The notes beneath the pieces are model-generated. The model searched no databases. It was given only the letters and a program-made list of their open reading frames with translations, and was not told the origin of the DNA. From positions 124,001 through 188,000 of the forward strand of contig JAWKPF010000007.1 in assembly GCA_041390825.1 (NCBI GenBank): DNA of 64,000 bases, given 5' to 3'. This DNA comes from Thermomicrobiales bacterium (GTDB taxonomy: Bacteria; Chloroflexota; Chloroflexia; Thermomicrobiales; UBA6265). Positions 46,257 through 55,414 of the stretch are shown here, piece after piece. The position numbers and the translations under genes were made by a program. Within the stretch, counting starts at the first letter, position 1. Each line of letters starts with the position of its first letter.

Positions 46257-47264
46257 TCAGCTCCAGTAGAGAATCGCTCCGCTGGCAATCGCCCAGAGGA
46301 CGATCGAGAGCTGCGTCGGACGATCGTGCATGAGCAAGAGCTCAGGGCTTCCACCGAGATGCTCCTTGTAGATCAGGAAGAGGTAGCGGAAGACCGCGTA
46401 CAGGACGATCGGGATCGTCAGCATCATGGCATGGTTGTCCGGAAGCGCCGGTGAGGTGAACGTGTACACCGAATAGGCAACCACCGCCGCGGACGAAGTG
46501 ACCGCGATGATCTGATCCAGCAATGGAACGGAATAGGCGTCGAGATTCGCCCGGTGCTGGCTGGCCGAATCGCGCAACATCAGGATTTCGTGCCGGCGCT
46601 TGCCAAATCCGAGCATCAGCGCCAGTAGCATCGAACAGATGTAGAGCCAGGGCGAAATCGGGACATCGATCGCAACCGCTCCCGCGGCAGCCCGCAAGAC
46701 AAACCCGATCGAGATCATGATTACATCGAGCAGAACGACCTTTTTCAGCCCGAACGAGTACGAAACCATCAATCCGAGGTAGGCCACCACCACCAGCGCC
46801 AGCTTGGGGTCGATCAGATATCCGCCAACGAGCGAACCTGCGGCGAGCACAATCGCCATGATGGACGCGGTCGAGGGGCTGACCTGTCCAGACGCGATCG
46901 GGCGCATCCGCTTGACCGGATGATGCGCATCCTGGTCGCGGTCCCGAATGTCGTTCAGCAGGTAAATGGCGCTGGACGCCGCACAGAACACCACAAAGGC
47001 GCCGACCGCCTGCACGAACCGCCCGAAGTCGAAAACATTGAGCGAGAAGAGCAACGCCGCAAAGACGAGCAGGTTCTTCGACCATTGCACCGGCCGCAGG
47101 GCGCGAAGCAGCGGCGGAAGATGGCGTCCCGGTTCGACCAGCTCACGCTCGGCTGGCAGCGCCAAAGTTGCCGGGGCGATGATCTCGCCCTCGCTTTCAT
47201 CGACCTGAAGCACGGGGTCGCCTGGTAGCGGGCGGATTGCGTGCTGATCTGACGGAACGGCCAT
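46257..47264 (-). CDS. UbiA-family prenyltransferase (decaprenyl-phosphate phosphoribosyltransferase-like)
   Basis: The 335-residue protein has about eight hydrophobic helices. The signature is RPVQWSKNLLVFAALLFS, then AIYLLNDIRDRDQDAHHPVK, an Asp-rich motif (NDxxDxxxD), and RPIASGQVS. These match the 5-phospho-alpha-ribosyl decaprenyl-phosphate synthase branch, which begins arabinan or ribosyl wall precursor synthesis. A related UbiA enzyme is possible. The next gene on the minus strand lies upstream of it; the pyrD gene converges 18 bases away. Confidence 0.85.
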   Translation of the reverse strand: MAVPSDQHAIRPLPGDPVLQVDESEGEIIAPATLALPAERELVEPGRHLPPLLRALRPVQWSKNLLVFAALLFSLNVFDFGRFVQAVGAFVVFCAASSAIYLLNDIRDRDQDAHHPVKRMRPIASGQVSPSTASIMAIVLAAGSLVGGYLIDPKLALVVVAYLGLMVSYSFGLKKVVLLDVIMISIGFVLRAAAGAVAIDVPISPWLYICSMLLALMLGFGKRRHEILMLRDSASQHRANLDAYSVPLLDQIIAVTSSAAVVAYSVYTFTSPALPDNHAMMLTIPIVLYAVFRYLFLIYKEHLGGSPELLLMHDRPTQLSIVLWAIASGAILYWS

Positions 47265-47310
47265 CGCCGGCGAGCCTTTGCTTTCCCTGGTCGAGCGCGC
47301 GATGCGCTCG

Positions 47311-48507
47311 TTACTGGTAGATGATCAAGTCCGGCTGCGGGTCGAGTCCCAGGACTTCCTCGGGTGTCATGATCGGGGCATCCTGTCCGTTGTACCAGAG
47401 CTTGAAGCCATGGAAGTCGAACGCTTCTCCCCCGGTGAGCAGGGCGTAGGTCGCGCGCTTCTCGTCGGGAGAACCGAACCCGTCGACCTCCAGCACGAAC
47501 TGAACTCCCGGGATCTGGGTAATCGTTTCGCGATTGCTGATCGATGACTCCGTGAACTGATGGACGATCAGCAACTTGGGAGGTAGCCCGTTCTCTTCCG
47601 AGATACGGGCGAGTTCCTGTTGGGCGTAGAGCACATCGGCAGCGTCGATACTGCCAATCACCGTGCCGGGAATCTCGCCCTCGTCGACCGCGAACTCGGG
47701 ATCGAGCGCAAGCTGGACGTGCGGATACTTGAGATACGGCTCCATGGCCGCGACTTCCTGCTGCACGGTGCGACGTCCGAACTGGACGTCCAGAATGAGC
47801 AACATGTCGTTCGCAGCTGTGAAATCGATGTACTCCTGCAACAGATCCTCGCCGATGTAGGCCAGATGATCGCCATCCTCACCCTCATATTGCTGCGCAA
47901 CGGACGCAATGACCTCGAATGCAAGCTTGTACGGACGATCGTCGATCGCCTCGTACTCCGCCGCCTGCGCTTTCAGCTTGTCGAGCAGTGTCTGCATATC
48001 GTACTCGCCAAGCACCCCCATGTTGACTTCGCCTGGGAAGCCGTAATAGGAGAGAACCCGGTACGCGGGAAGCAGGTAGTCACCTGTCACCACAACTGTC
48101 GGAGCTGAGGTCGGCGAGATCGGTATGGTAGTGGGAGGGAGAGTCGATTCCACCATCACCGTTTCGGTAGGAACAGCGTCAGCGTCCTCGGTGGCGTTGG
48201 GCTGTTGCGCCACGTCTGTGGCTGCCGGTCCGCTCGACGTCTCGGTTGGAGTCGAAACCACGGCCGCGATGGCGGTCTCCTCCGGCAGCGGAGTCGTTCT
48301 GACACCACCGGAGTGCCGGAATGGCAGGATCAACAGGATCAGCAGTCCGACCAGCAGACCAGCCAACACCCGCTCGGAAGGAATCCAGTCGGGAAGTCCG
48401 CGACGCTCGGGCTCTTGCCGGGGTTCGGTTGGTGTTCGCAACCATTCCTGCGAGAATGGCTTTGGACCGGGGGTGCCCCCGGATTGCGTTGACCGGCGCA
48501 GCGGCAA
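47311..48507 (-). CDS. Membrane-anchored hypothetical protein with extracellular domain
   Basis: The start is TTG 48507, preceded by AGGAGG nine bases upstream. The 398-residue protein has a cytoplasmic basic segment, one membrane helix (VLAGLLVGLLILLILPF, about residues 45-65), a Ser/Thr/Pro-rich linker and an approximately 240-residue extracellular domain. The domain has ILDVQFGRRTVQQEV and HVQLALDPEFAVDEG segments, resembling a TIM-barrel glycosidase-type protein; the family is not certain. A good promoter lies upstream. The divergent partner (48774) is also a single-helix protein with a Thr/Pro linker. Confidence 0.75.
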   Translation of the reverse strand: MPLRRSTQSGGTPGPKPFSQEWLRTPTEPRQEPERRGLPDWIPSERVLAGLLVGLLILLILPFRHSGGVRTTPLPEETAIAAVVSTPTETSSGPAATDVAQQPNATEDADAVPTETVMVESTLPPTTIPISPTSAPTVVVTGDYLLPAYRVLSYYGFPGEVNMGVLGEYDMQTLLDKLKAQAAEYEAIDDRPYKLAFEVIASVAQQYEGEDGDHLAYIGEDLLQEYIDFTAANDMLLILDVQFGRRTVQQEVAAMEPYLKYPHVQLALDPEFAVDEGEIPGTVIGSIDAADVLYAQQELARISEENGLPPKLLIVHQFTESSISNRETITQIPGVQFVLEVDGFGSPDEKRATYALLTGGEAFDFHGFKLWYNGQDAPIMTPEEVLGLDPQPDLIIYQ

Positions 48508-48627
48508 GAAACGATGCCTCCTGGCGTCGTCGGCAGTATCGGCCGGCAACTGATGCGCGGCAAACTCCCCCCGTTTCGGCGCACAGCAGAATCGCCTGCT
48601 CGTACGTTCGCGAGGAACAGTTCGATG

Positions 48628-48655
48628 CAAGCATAGAGATGCCATGCCGCTTGTC
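48628..48655 (-). promoter_or_regulatory. Candidate promoter for membrane-anchored hypothetical gene
   Basis: On the minus strand TTGACA is followed after 16 bases by TATGCT, matching 6/6 and about 4/6 of consensus. Transcription would start near 48620, about 110 bases before the TTG start at 48507. This excludes the ATG at 48645 inside the promoter. Confidence 0.55.
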
Positions 48656-48773
48656 AAGCACAGAAAGGATATCTGCGCTGCAAATCCATCGCTTCTGCGC
48701 GTAAAATAGCCAACTGCACATGAACGAGTGAGCACTTGAACCGATTGCGCCCGCAATCCGATCGGTTCGACCG

Positions 48774-49901
48774 GTGGCTGGCCGGGCTCGATCCGTGAGG
48801 TTCGGTTTGAATCGTACGAACGCAATTGTGGCCGCTGGCGCGTTGCTCGCCAGTTTGATCCTCGCGCTCCTGCTGACAAGATCATCGTCGCAACCTGAAG
48901 AGCTCGTTGTCACCGTGGCGCCGAGCGTGCTCACTCAGGTTGTCGCCGACCGCATGGCAACGTCGATCGCGAGCCCCACGAGCATCGCATCGCCTGACGC
49001 CGATTTCCTTCTTGTCGATACACCCGAAGTCGCCGATTCACCGGCAGCGGGAGCATCCCCGGCGAGTCCGCCGAGCGAGGGGAGCGCGGTGGCATCGCCT
49101 CGAGTGGCATCGCCATCTGCAGTGGTGAGCGCAACGGTCGCATCAGCGGCATCTCCGGACAGCGGCCCCTCTGCGGCGTCGTCATCCAGTCCGATCGCGT
49201 CACCTGCCTCTGAATCGAATACTCCAGCAGCAGCCGGAACATCCGAAGCCAGTCCGACAAGCAGCTCTCAGGCGGCGGTGGCTCCGATCGACCAGACTGC
49301 GACTCAGTTCGCAACCAACTTGCGCGCGACCCAATCTGCGCCAACATCCACGCCAACGTTGACACCCACCACGGCTCTGACCGAAACCTCAACGGTCACC
49401 TCGTCACCGACCCTGACCGCCACCCCCGAACCGAGCGAAACTCCGTCACCGACAACCACTGGCACATCGACTCCCTCGCCGACGAACACCGCGACAGTCA
49501 CTGCGAGCGCCACCGGCACCGCCACCTCCACGGCCACCCGGACGGCATCGGCAACTCCGACGAACTCAGCGACTGCGACGTCGACTCCGGAGGACACCAG
49601 CACGCCAACCTCGGAGCCAACAGAGACCGCCACCGGCACATCCACGCCTCGACCAACGGATACTTCGACCGCAGCACCGTCCGAAACGGCGACGCCAGAA
49701 CCAACAGAAACCGAGACGCTCGAGCCAACGAAGACGCCCAGCCCGGCGCCAACCGACACCAACACTCCGGAGCCGACCCACACCTCGACGCCGGAGCCAA
49801 CAAACACCGCGACGCTCGCGCCCTCCGGAGACCAGCACGTCCACGAGCACGGCGACGTCGACCGCCACGCTGACACCGACTGTCGAGCCGACATCTACTG
49901 A
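48774..49901 (+). CDS. Membrane-anchored Thr/Pro-rich protein, N-terminal part of frame-disturbed propeller gene
   Basis: The 375-residue reading frame starts at GTG 48774 (GTG 48795 also possible), has one membrane helix (IVAAGALLASLILALLL, residues about 18-35) and a long Ser/Ala/Pro and then Thr/Pro/Glu repeat linker (TPEPTET-type). From about 49824 the frame reads GDQHVHEHGDVD and soon ends, but an adjacent frame keeps the Thr/Pro pattern. The same frame resumes after 49965 and leads into the PQQ-type propeller (50283-51374). I read this as one roughly 2.6-kb gene with indels, not two genes. Confidence 0.7.
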   Translation: MAGRARSVRFGLNRTNAIVAAGALLASLILALLLTRSSSQPEELVVTVAPSVLTQVVADRMATSIASPTSIASPDADFLLVDTPEVADSPAAGASPASPPSEGSAVASPRVASPSAVVSATVASAASPDSGPSAASSSSPIASPASESNTPAAAGTSEASPTSSSQAAVAPIDQTATQFATNLRATQSAPTSTPTLTPTTALTETSTVTSSPTLTATPEPSETPSPTTTGTSTPSPTNTATVTASATGTATSTATRTASATPTNSATATSTPEDTSTPTSEPTETATGTSTPRPTDTSTAAPSETATPEPTETETLEPTKTPSPAPTDTNTPEPTHTSTPEPTNTATLAPSGDQHVHEHGDVDRHADTDCRADIY

Positions 49902-50282
49902 AACGCCAGAGCCGACTCAGACCGCCACCCCGGAGCCGACCGAACCGCGCGACCGAAACGCGCGACCGATACCCCGGCGCCGACGAACGGCGCGATCCGA
50001 AACCGGCCGACCGAAACCCCGGCGCCGGAACCGACGGAAACGCAAACGCCCGAGCCCACAGCAACCGAAGCGCCTTCCAGCACGGCGACTCCCGAGCCGA
50101 CGGAAACGTCTGTTCCGACCGAAACATCGACCCCGGAGCCGTCTGCCACTCCAGCGCCAACCGAGACTCCGACCGCCGCGCCAACTGACACACCCGTTCC
50201 CACGGAGACGACCACACCGGAGCCGACTGCTACTCCGGAGCCGACCGAAACCTCAACCATCGCGCCGACCTCGACAGAGACG
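49811..50282 (+). repeat. Thr/Pro/Glu repeat linker with disturbed frame
   Basis: This stretch holds the degenerate repeat coding for TPEPTET-type sequence and bridges the two reading frames above. The Thr/Pro pattern moves from the frame of 48774 to the next frame at 49821-49830, appears to shift again near 49945-49952 and returns to the original frame by about 49965. Net shift is zero. Either assembly error in a GC-rich repeat or real indels would explain it. Confidence 0.65.
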
Positions 50283-51374
50283 ATGACTCCCACGATGGAA
50301 GCGCCAGTGGTGCCAATTGCCACCCTGACACCGACGACGGTGGCGGTGACCGAGAACACACTCTATCGGGGTGACCTGGCGCGAACCGGCGTGATGGACG
50401 GCGCCGGACTGGGAAGTTCCGTGCAGATCGCCTGGTCGGTGCAACTGGATGAGCCATCATACGCATCGCCCATCGAGGCAAGCGGTCTGGTGTTGGTCGG
50501 TGGCGACGACGAGACCATGCATGCGCTCGACGCTGAGACAGGCGACACGGTCTGGGAATATCGCGCGAGCGACGAGATCTCGTCGTCTCCCGCAGTGCAG
50601 GACGGCATCGCCTACTTTGGTTCGTTCGACGGGGTGTTCCACGCGATCGATGCGTCGAATGGCGCCGGGATGTGGACCTTCGCCGCCGGATCAGAAATTC
50701 ATTCCTCCCCAGCTGTCGTCGACGGGCTGGTGATCTTTGGGACCTATGGAGGAACGCTCTTTGCGCTCGATGCATCCTCCGGCGCGGAAGTGTGGCGCGT
50801 CGAAACGGTCGAACGCATCACCTCGTCACCGGCGATCGTCGATGGCATCGCCGTCTACACCGATGCAGGCGGCGTGGTCCGCGGGGTCTCGGTCGCGGAT
50901 GGCACGGTGATTTGGAGATTCGATTCGCCAGGATCGTTCTTTGCGACACCGGCGGTCAGCGAAGGGATCGCCGTCATTGGGGACTTCGTTGGAAACATCA
51001 CCGCGATCTCAGCCGCTGACGGCACGGTGATCTGGCAGAACTTCATCGATTCGGTGATCTACTCCTCGGCCGCGATCATGGAAGGAACGGTCTACATCGG
51101 CGCGGACGATGGCAACATCTACTCCTACGATCTCTACTCTGGGTCGGAAAACTGGCGGTTGCCAACCGGCGGCGAAGTTCGTACCTCGCCGGTCGTCGCG
51201 GGTGATCAATTGGTCATCGGAAGCTACGACGGCACTGTCTACGGCATCGACCGGTTCTCTGGCTCAGTGCTTTGGAGCCAGCAGGTGGGAGCGAGCGCCT
51301 CGACGCTGGTAGTCGGGGAAACAGTCTACGCCGTCTCGGTCGACGGACGGATCGTGGCAATTACGAACACCTGA
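50283..51374 (+). CDS. PQQ-type beta-propeller domain (C-terminal part of frame-disturbed gene)
   Basis: The 363 residues from ATG 50283 form about eight propeller blades, each with a D-A-x-x-G-x-x-x-W pattern, such as ALDAETGDTVWEY, ALDASSGAEVWRV and AISAADGTVIWQN. This is the PQQ/BamB-like repeat fold. The reading frame is open upstream to 49902 without an ATG and encodes a Thr/Pro/Glu linker, showing the domain is joined to the membrane-anchored part. A soluble cofactor site is not visible, so a binding or scaffold role outside the cell is inferred. It converges with the second L,D-transpeptidase. Confidence 0.82.
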   Translation: MTPTMEAPVVPIATLTPTTVAVTENTLYRGDLARTGVMDGAGLGSSVQIAWSVQLDEPSYASPIEASGLVLVGGDDETMHALDAETGDTVWEYRASDEISSSPAVQDGIAYFGSFDGVFHAIDASNGAGMWTFAAGSEIHSSPAVVDGLVIFGTYGGTLFALDASSGAEVWRVETVERITSSPAIVDGIAVYTDAGGVVRGVSVADGTVIWRFDSPGSFFATPAVSEGIAVIGDFVGNITAISAADGTVIWQNFIDSVIYSSAAIMEGTVYIGADDGNIYSYDLYSGSENWRLPTGGEVRTSPVVAGDQLVIGSYDGTVYGIDRFSGSVLWSQQVGASASTLVVGETVYAVSVDGRIVAITNT

Positions 51375-51389
51375 AGCGTTTGACCGCGT

Positions 51390-52928
51390 TCAGTCTTTGT
51401 GAATGATGATGGGCGTGCCGACGTCGGCCCAGTCCCACATGAAAGCCGCATCGTCGAGCAACACGTTGAGACAACCATGGCTCCCGGGACGTCCGATCGT
51501 CTCCGGCGTGCGCCACCACGCATAGTGGATGGCATGTCCCTCATCGGTGAAGTACTGGGTATAGAGAACATCTTCGAGCTTGAAGAAGTGTTCCGCCCCG
51601 ATGGCGCCGCTGGTCATGGTTTCGTTGGCTTTCCGCCAGGTGATCGCGTACTCGCCTGGCGGCGTCTCCCAGCCAGCCATTCCACTGGTGGTCACGACCA
51701 CGCGCACCGGATCACGATCCTCATAGAGCGTGATGAGTTGCTGTGTGAGATGCACATCGATCCATCGGCCGGTCTTGGGCGCGTTCTTCGGCAATGGGGT
51801 CGGCAAAACCGGTGCGTTCCGTCCCACATTGCGGGCGTAGATGTATCCCTCGCCCTCCAGCTTCGCCCATTCATCCGCGCCAGAAAAGAGCTCCTCCCCC
51901 TTGACCCAATCGACGACAACAATCTGGCTGTGGTCCAGCTTCAGATCGATCGCTTCCGATTGCGTGGTGGGGTCGGCTCGCACATTCGTGTCGCCCAGGG
52001 TAGCGCCCTGCCAAACCTTGGGGTTCCAGTCTTTGGGATCGATGGTCGGCAGCGGCGGCGGGTCCTTGAGATACTCGGACGACACCCAGCCCGAATAACC
52101 GTCCGCGTAGCCACCAACCCACGCGGCTTTGGCATCGTCGGCGATGATGAACTCAGCTGCATCAGGCAGCAGCTGGACGATCTCGTCATTCGTGCTCGGT
52201 CCAGCGCGAAGCCTCAGTCCCTCGGGCGCGTCGATCAACCTCGTGACCCCGCCCATGGGGGGTGCGGGTGGGAACGACGGATCGCCTGATTCGACCAATG
52301 CCAGATTGACCGCTTCTCCGATACTTGCGAGCCGGACATCGTTTTCCCCGTGATCGACGAGCACCGCCCGTTGGAAAACCTGGGTGGTCTTGCCGCTCGT
52401 CTCATCGTTGTACGGTTCGCTCATCGGCATCCCGAGCACAGCGAGGTCGCCGACGTTTCCCCAATAGGAGTTGAAACGTCCGCTGACACTATGCCCGGTT
52501 TCCGGAAAATACTGACAGAAGAATGCGTCATCGGGGCACGCACTGATGCGTTCGAGCGCAGTCCTGGGCGCGTAGGATGTGATGAAATCATCTGACAGGA
52601 GCACACCGGCAACATCGCCCGGCGGTGTTCGCGACGGGTCGAGCAGCAAAGTGATCCCTTCGAAACTCTGGACGATGCCGACCCCGTCGCGAAAACCCTC
52701 TTCGGAGATCGGCTTGCCAACCGCCTTTTCGCCACCCAGGGTCGTCCACTGCGTCAGGAACGACCCGCGCAGGTTATGTCCCGTTTCGGCGAAATAGAGC
52801 CCTGAGCCGGTTTCCTGCGCTGCTGCAACACCGTGTCCCTTTCCCACTCCCGTCGCCGACAACGCGACAATCGGCGCATGCGCAAACAGGCGTCGACGCG
52901 AAATGCGGAATCGAGACAATATCGACAT
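51390..52928 (-). CDS. L,D-transpeptidase (YkuD) with two wall-protein modules and SH3-like domains
   Basis: The 512-residue protein has a twin-arginine-like start (RISRRRLFAHAPIVALSA). Two G-H-x-x-x-G-x-F modules follow (ETGHNLRGSFLTQW and ETGHSVSGRFNSYW), then SH3-like regions (APEGLRLRAGPSTNDEI and GDTNVRADPTTQSEAI). The C-terminal YkuD domain has HAIHYAWW and GRPGSHGCLNV with catalytic Cys. The enzyme would make 3-3 peptidoglycan links outside the cell. It shares the module with the protein at 41840-43027, but has SH3 domains that one lacks. It converges with the propeller gene. Confidence 0.92.
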   Translation of the reverse strand: MSILSRFRISRRRLFAHAPIVALSATGVGKGHGVAAAQETGSGLYFAETGHNLRGSFLTQWTTLGGEKAVGKPISEEGFRDGVGIVQSFEGITLLLDPSRTPPGDVAGVLLSDDFITSYAPRTALERISACPDDAFFCQYFPETGHSVSGRFNSYWGNVGDLAVLGMPMSEPYNDETSGKTTQVFQRAVLVDHGENDVRLASIGEAVNLALVESGDPSFPPAPPMGGVTRLIDAPEGLRLRAGPSTNDEIVQLLPDAAEFIIADDAKAAWVGGYADGYSGWVSSEYLKDPPPLPTIDPKDWNPKVWQGATLGDTNVRADPTTQSEAIDLKLDHSQIVVVDWVKGEELFSGADEWAKLEGEGYIYARNVGRNAPVLPTPLPKNAPKTGRWIDVHLTQQLITLYEDRDPVRVVVTTSGMAGWETPPGEYAITWRKANETMTSGAIGAEHFFKLEDVLYTQYFTDEGHAIHYAWWRTPETIGRPGSHGCLNVLLDDAAFMWDWADVGTPIIIHKD

Positions 52929-53095
52929 GATGTTTCCAACGCGGGAGAGCTCGGCCGCTGAGGGGACGGCAATCGGTAGACTGGGACCATTCGATACGGT
53001 CCGTCAGCGCGGACCGAACGGCAGTTCAATTGTGGCACGGTCCGCGGGTCGCGCACAGGTGCTCGGCCACAACAACGCGCACGGGAACGATCTTC

Positions 53096-53443
53096 ATGCT
53101 CGCATCGAAAAAACCGCTCGGCCGCAGTCCGAGCAATCTCCCATTGCAACATCTGGTCGACGAAACCGATGGTTCGACGCAGCTCTACCTCGGACAGCAA
53201 TGGCTACAACCGGGCGACCGCGTGCTCGATCACACGCACCCTTGCGAGGAAATCCTGCATTTCCTCTCCGGAACGGCAACCGTCCGGCTGGGGGAAGCGG
53301 TCGTCGTTGTCACTGGCGGAGACAGCGTGCATATCCCGACAGGTGTCTTGCACGGGTTCACCAACACCGGTGACGGTGAACTGCACCTTCTCGTGATCTT
53401 TCCTGCCCCGGAGTTCGCGCCGACAGAGATCCGCCGCCCATAG
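53096..53443 (+). CDS. Small cupin-domain protein
   Basis: The 115-residue protein has a cupin barrel with metal motif DHTHPCEEILHFLSG (H-x-H and Glu) and the second motif HIPTGVLHGFTNTG. Single-domain cupins bind a metal and may be dioxygenases, isomerases or sensors; the function is not known. ATG 53096 was chosen over the upstream ATG at 53030, where the protein would have an extra Arg/Thr-rich stretch. A strong hairpin follows. Confidence 0.82.
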   Translation: MLASKKPLGRSPSNLPLQHLVDETDGSTQLYLGQQWLQPGDRVLDHTHPCEEILHFLSGTATVRLGEAVVVVTGGDSVHIPTGVLHGFTNTGDGELHLLVIFPAPEFAPTEIRRP

Positions 53444-53444
53444 C

Positions 53445-53479
53445 GATGCCAAACGGGTGCTGGAGCACCCGTTTGCATC
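53445..53479. terminator. Long hairpin between convergent cupin and YugP genes
   Basis: A GATGC-c-AAACGGGTGC arm pairs with GCACCCGTTT-GCATC around a TGGA loop: 15 bp with one bulged C. It lies between the convergent cupin and peptidase genes, so it probably ends both. No strong T-run is present on either side. Confidence 0.6.
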
Positions 53480-53506
53480 AGCCACTTCTTGTCTACAGCC
53501 GCATCG

Positions 53507-54187
53507 CTATCGGCTGCGGGAAGCCAGCCGAACGTAGTACAGCAAGCTCAGCACCGAGGTCAGGAACGCGGCCACATAGGTCCAGGCGGCAGCATCGAGT
53601 ACCTTGTCGACGGCCTCGGCATCGGTCCTGTCGGTCAAGCCGAGCCGGTTGAGCTCCGCCTTGGCGCGGCGTGACGCGTCGAACTCGACCGGAAGGGTCA
53701 CGAGCGTGAAAATGGTGGACAAGGCGAAAAGCCCAACACCCAGCCACGACAGCCCGGAGATCCCGATGATGATCCCGAGGAAAAGGAGCAAGAATCCAAG
53801 CTGGGAACCGATACTGGCGAGCGGCACGATCGCCGAGCGGAATTTGAGCGGAGCGTACCCGACCTTTTGCTGGATCGCGTGACCGGCTTCGTGCGCCGCG
53901 ACCGCCATGGCCGAAACAGAATCGACGCCATAGACCGGTTGCGACAGTCGCAACACCTTGCTCTTGGGATCGTAGTGATCAGTGAGCGCGCCCTGCACTT
54001 GTTCGATCGGGATCGAGCCGAGTCCTTCGTCATCGAGAATGCGCCGGCTGGTCTGCGCGCCAGTCAAACCGGCGCTATTTCGCACCTGACTGTACTTCTC
54101 GAAATTGCCCTTGACCTTGGACTGCGCCCAGATCGAGAGCAGAAAACCCGGGATGATGAAGATGAAATACCACGGGTCGAGTACCAT
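53507..54187 (-). CDS. Zinc metallopeptidase, YugP type
   Basis: The 226-residue membrane protein has an N-terminal helix (WYFIFIIPGFLLSIWAQ), the zinc-binding motif HEAGH in VAAHEAGHAIQQK, and two or three further helices (GFLLLFLGIIIGISG and LFALSTIFTLVTLP). This matches the YugP family. ATG 54187 was chosen because GGAG lies 6 bases upstream, giving MVLDPWYF. It is divergent from the polyprenyl synthase gene. Confidence 0.9.
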   Translation of the reverse strand: MVLDPWYFIFIIPGFLLSIWAQSKVKGNFEKYSQVRNSAGLTGAQTSRRILDDEGLGSIPIEQVQGALTDHYDPKSKVLRLSQPVYGVDSVSAMAVAAHEAGHAIQQKVGYAPLKFRSAIVPLASIGSQLGFLLLFLGIIIGISGLSWLGVGLFALSTIFTLVTLPVEFDASRRAKAELNRLGLTDRTDAEAVDKVLDAAAWTYVAAFLTSVLSLLYYVRLASRSR

Positions 54188-54264
54188 GCCTGGCTCCATT
54201 CGAACATCGAGCTGCTGCGCTTCCGCCAGCGCACATACCGAAATCCTACCTGTTCTGTTGCAAA

Positions 54265-55392
54265 ATGAGCAGGTCTCGCCGTCGTGAATGCGACGGCAGC
54301 AACGCGAACTTGGCCTTTACACGGATCGTCGACGTGACCGCAACTCCAACCGATTTCGATTTCAGCGTGCTCGACGCGTTGTTCGAGCCGATCATGCAGC
54401 GCGCCGTCGCGCAGATTGGGCAAACGTCGACGACACTCGAACAGATCGCCGAATACCACATGGGGTGGCGCAATTCCGACTTTTCCCCTGTGACGGGAGC
54501 ACGTCCGAACGCCGGAAAACGCATTCGTCCTCGTCTGGCGATGTTGGTGACGTCCGCGCTCGGGTCAGACCCCGGGTTGGCGGCGCCGGTGGCAGCAGCG
54601 ATCGAGCTGCTTCACAACTTCACGCTAGTGCACGATGACATCCAGGATCGCAGTCATCTCCGTCGGCATCGGCCAACGGTTTGGTCACTCTGGGGTGAGG
54701 CGCAGGCGATCAACGCGGGAGACGCCCTTTTTGCGTCGAGCCATCTGGCTTTGTATGAGATTTCGAGCAGGCCGGAGACCGCCGGGTTGTTGGCGCCTGT
54801 GGCGACCGCCTTCGACCGCACCACGCTGGCAATCGTCGGTGGCCAGACGATGGATATCGAGAACGAAGGTGACGCCAGCGTGCAGCTCGATCGCTACTTG
54901 CAAACGATCGCCGGCAAGACATCCGCTATCGTCGAGTTCTCGGCCTGGGCGGGCGGACTGGTGGCCGGCGCGACGGAGCAGCAAGCTACCGACCTGGCGG
55001 CATTCGGGCTGGCGACCGGACTGGCCTTTCAGATTCGCGATGACGTGCTCGGCATCTGGGGCACCGCGGAGGAGACCGGAAAGACCCCAGCTGACGACAT
55101 CCGCCGTCAAAAGCAAACCCCTCCACTCATCGAGCTGCGGCAAGTGGCAAGCGAGGCCGAACGGGCTGAACTCGATCACTGGCGCGCGGAAGCGCCCAAC
55201 TCGGAAGAGGCGGTTGCGGCGATACTGCGTTTGCTCGACCGCTACGATATGCGCGCATTCGCCGATGCGTTGGTGCGCGCCTATCACGACGACGCAGCAG
55301 CGGCGCTCGGTCGAGTCGTCTCGCGCGATGCCAACGATGCGTCGCGCCAGCTGTATGCGTTGCTCGACGGACTCGAGCATCGTTCCAGCTGA
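54265..55392 (+). CDS. Polyprenyl (geranylgeranyl-type) diphosphate synthase
   Basis: The 375-residue enzyme has the first Asp-rich motif in LVHDDIQDRS, the RPRLAM basic region and a second motif IRDDVLGIWG. It condenses isopentenyl units in the cytoplasm; product length is not predictable. The start is at ATG 54265, though GTG 54334 is close to the conserved core and may be the true start. The pyrE-like gene follows, 22 bases away. Confidence 0.9.
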   Translation: MSRSRRRECDGSNANLAFTRIVDVTATPTDFDFSVLDALFEPIMQRAVAQIGQTSTTLEQIAEYHMGWRNSDFSPVTGARPNAGKRIRPRLAMLVTSALGSDPGLAAPVAAAIELLHNFTLVHDDIQDRSHLRRHRPTVWSLWGEAQAINAGDALFASSHLALYEISSRPETAGLLAPVATAFDRTTLAIVGGQTMDIENEGDASVQLDRYLQTIAGKTSAIVEFSAWAGGLVAGATEQQATDLAAFGLATGLAFQIRDDVLGIWGTAEETGKTPADDIRRQKQTPPLIELRQVASEAERAELDHWRAEAPNSEEAVAAILRLLDRYDMRAFADALVRAYHDDAAAALGRVVSRDANDASRQLYALLDGLEHRSS

Positions 55393-55414
55393 CCTGCGAA
55401 CAAGGAGGACAAGG

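Noticed and set aside
49304..49894. Minus-strand frame rich in Val and Ser opposite the Thr/Pro linker
   Set aside because: It is a mirror of the repeat and lacks a start site or other features.
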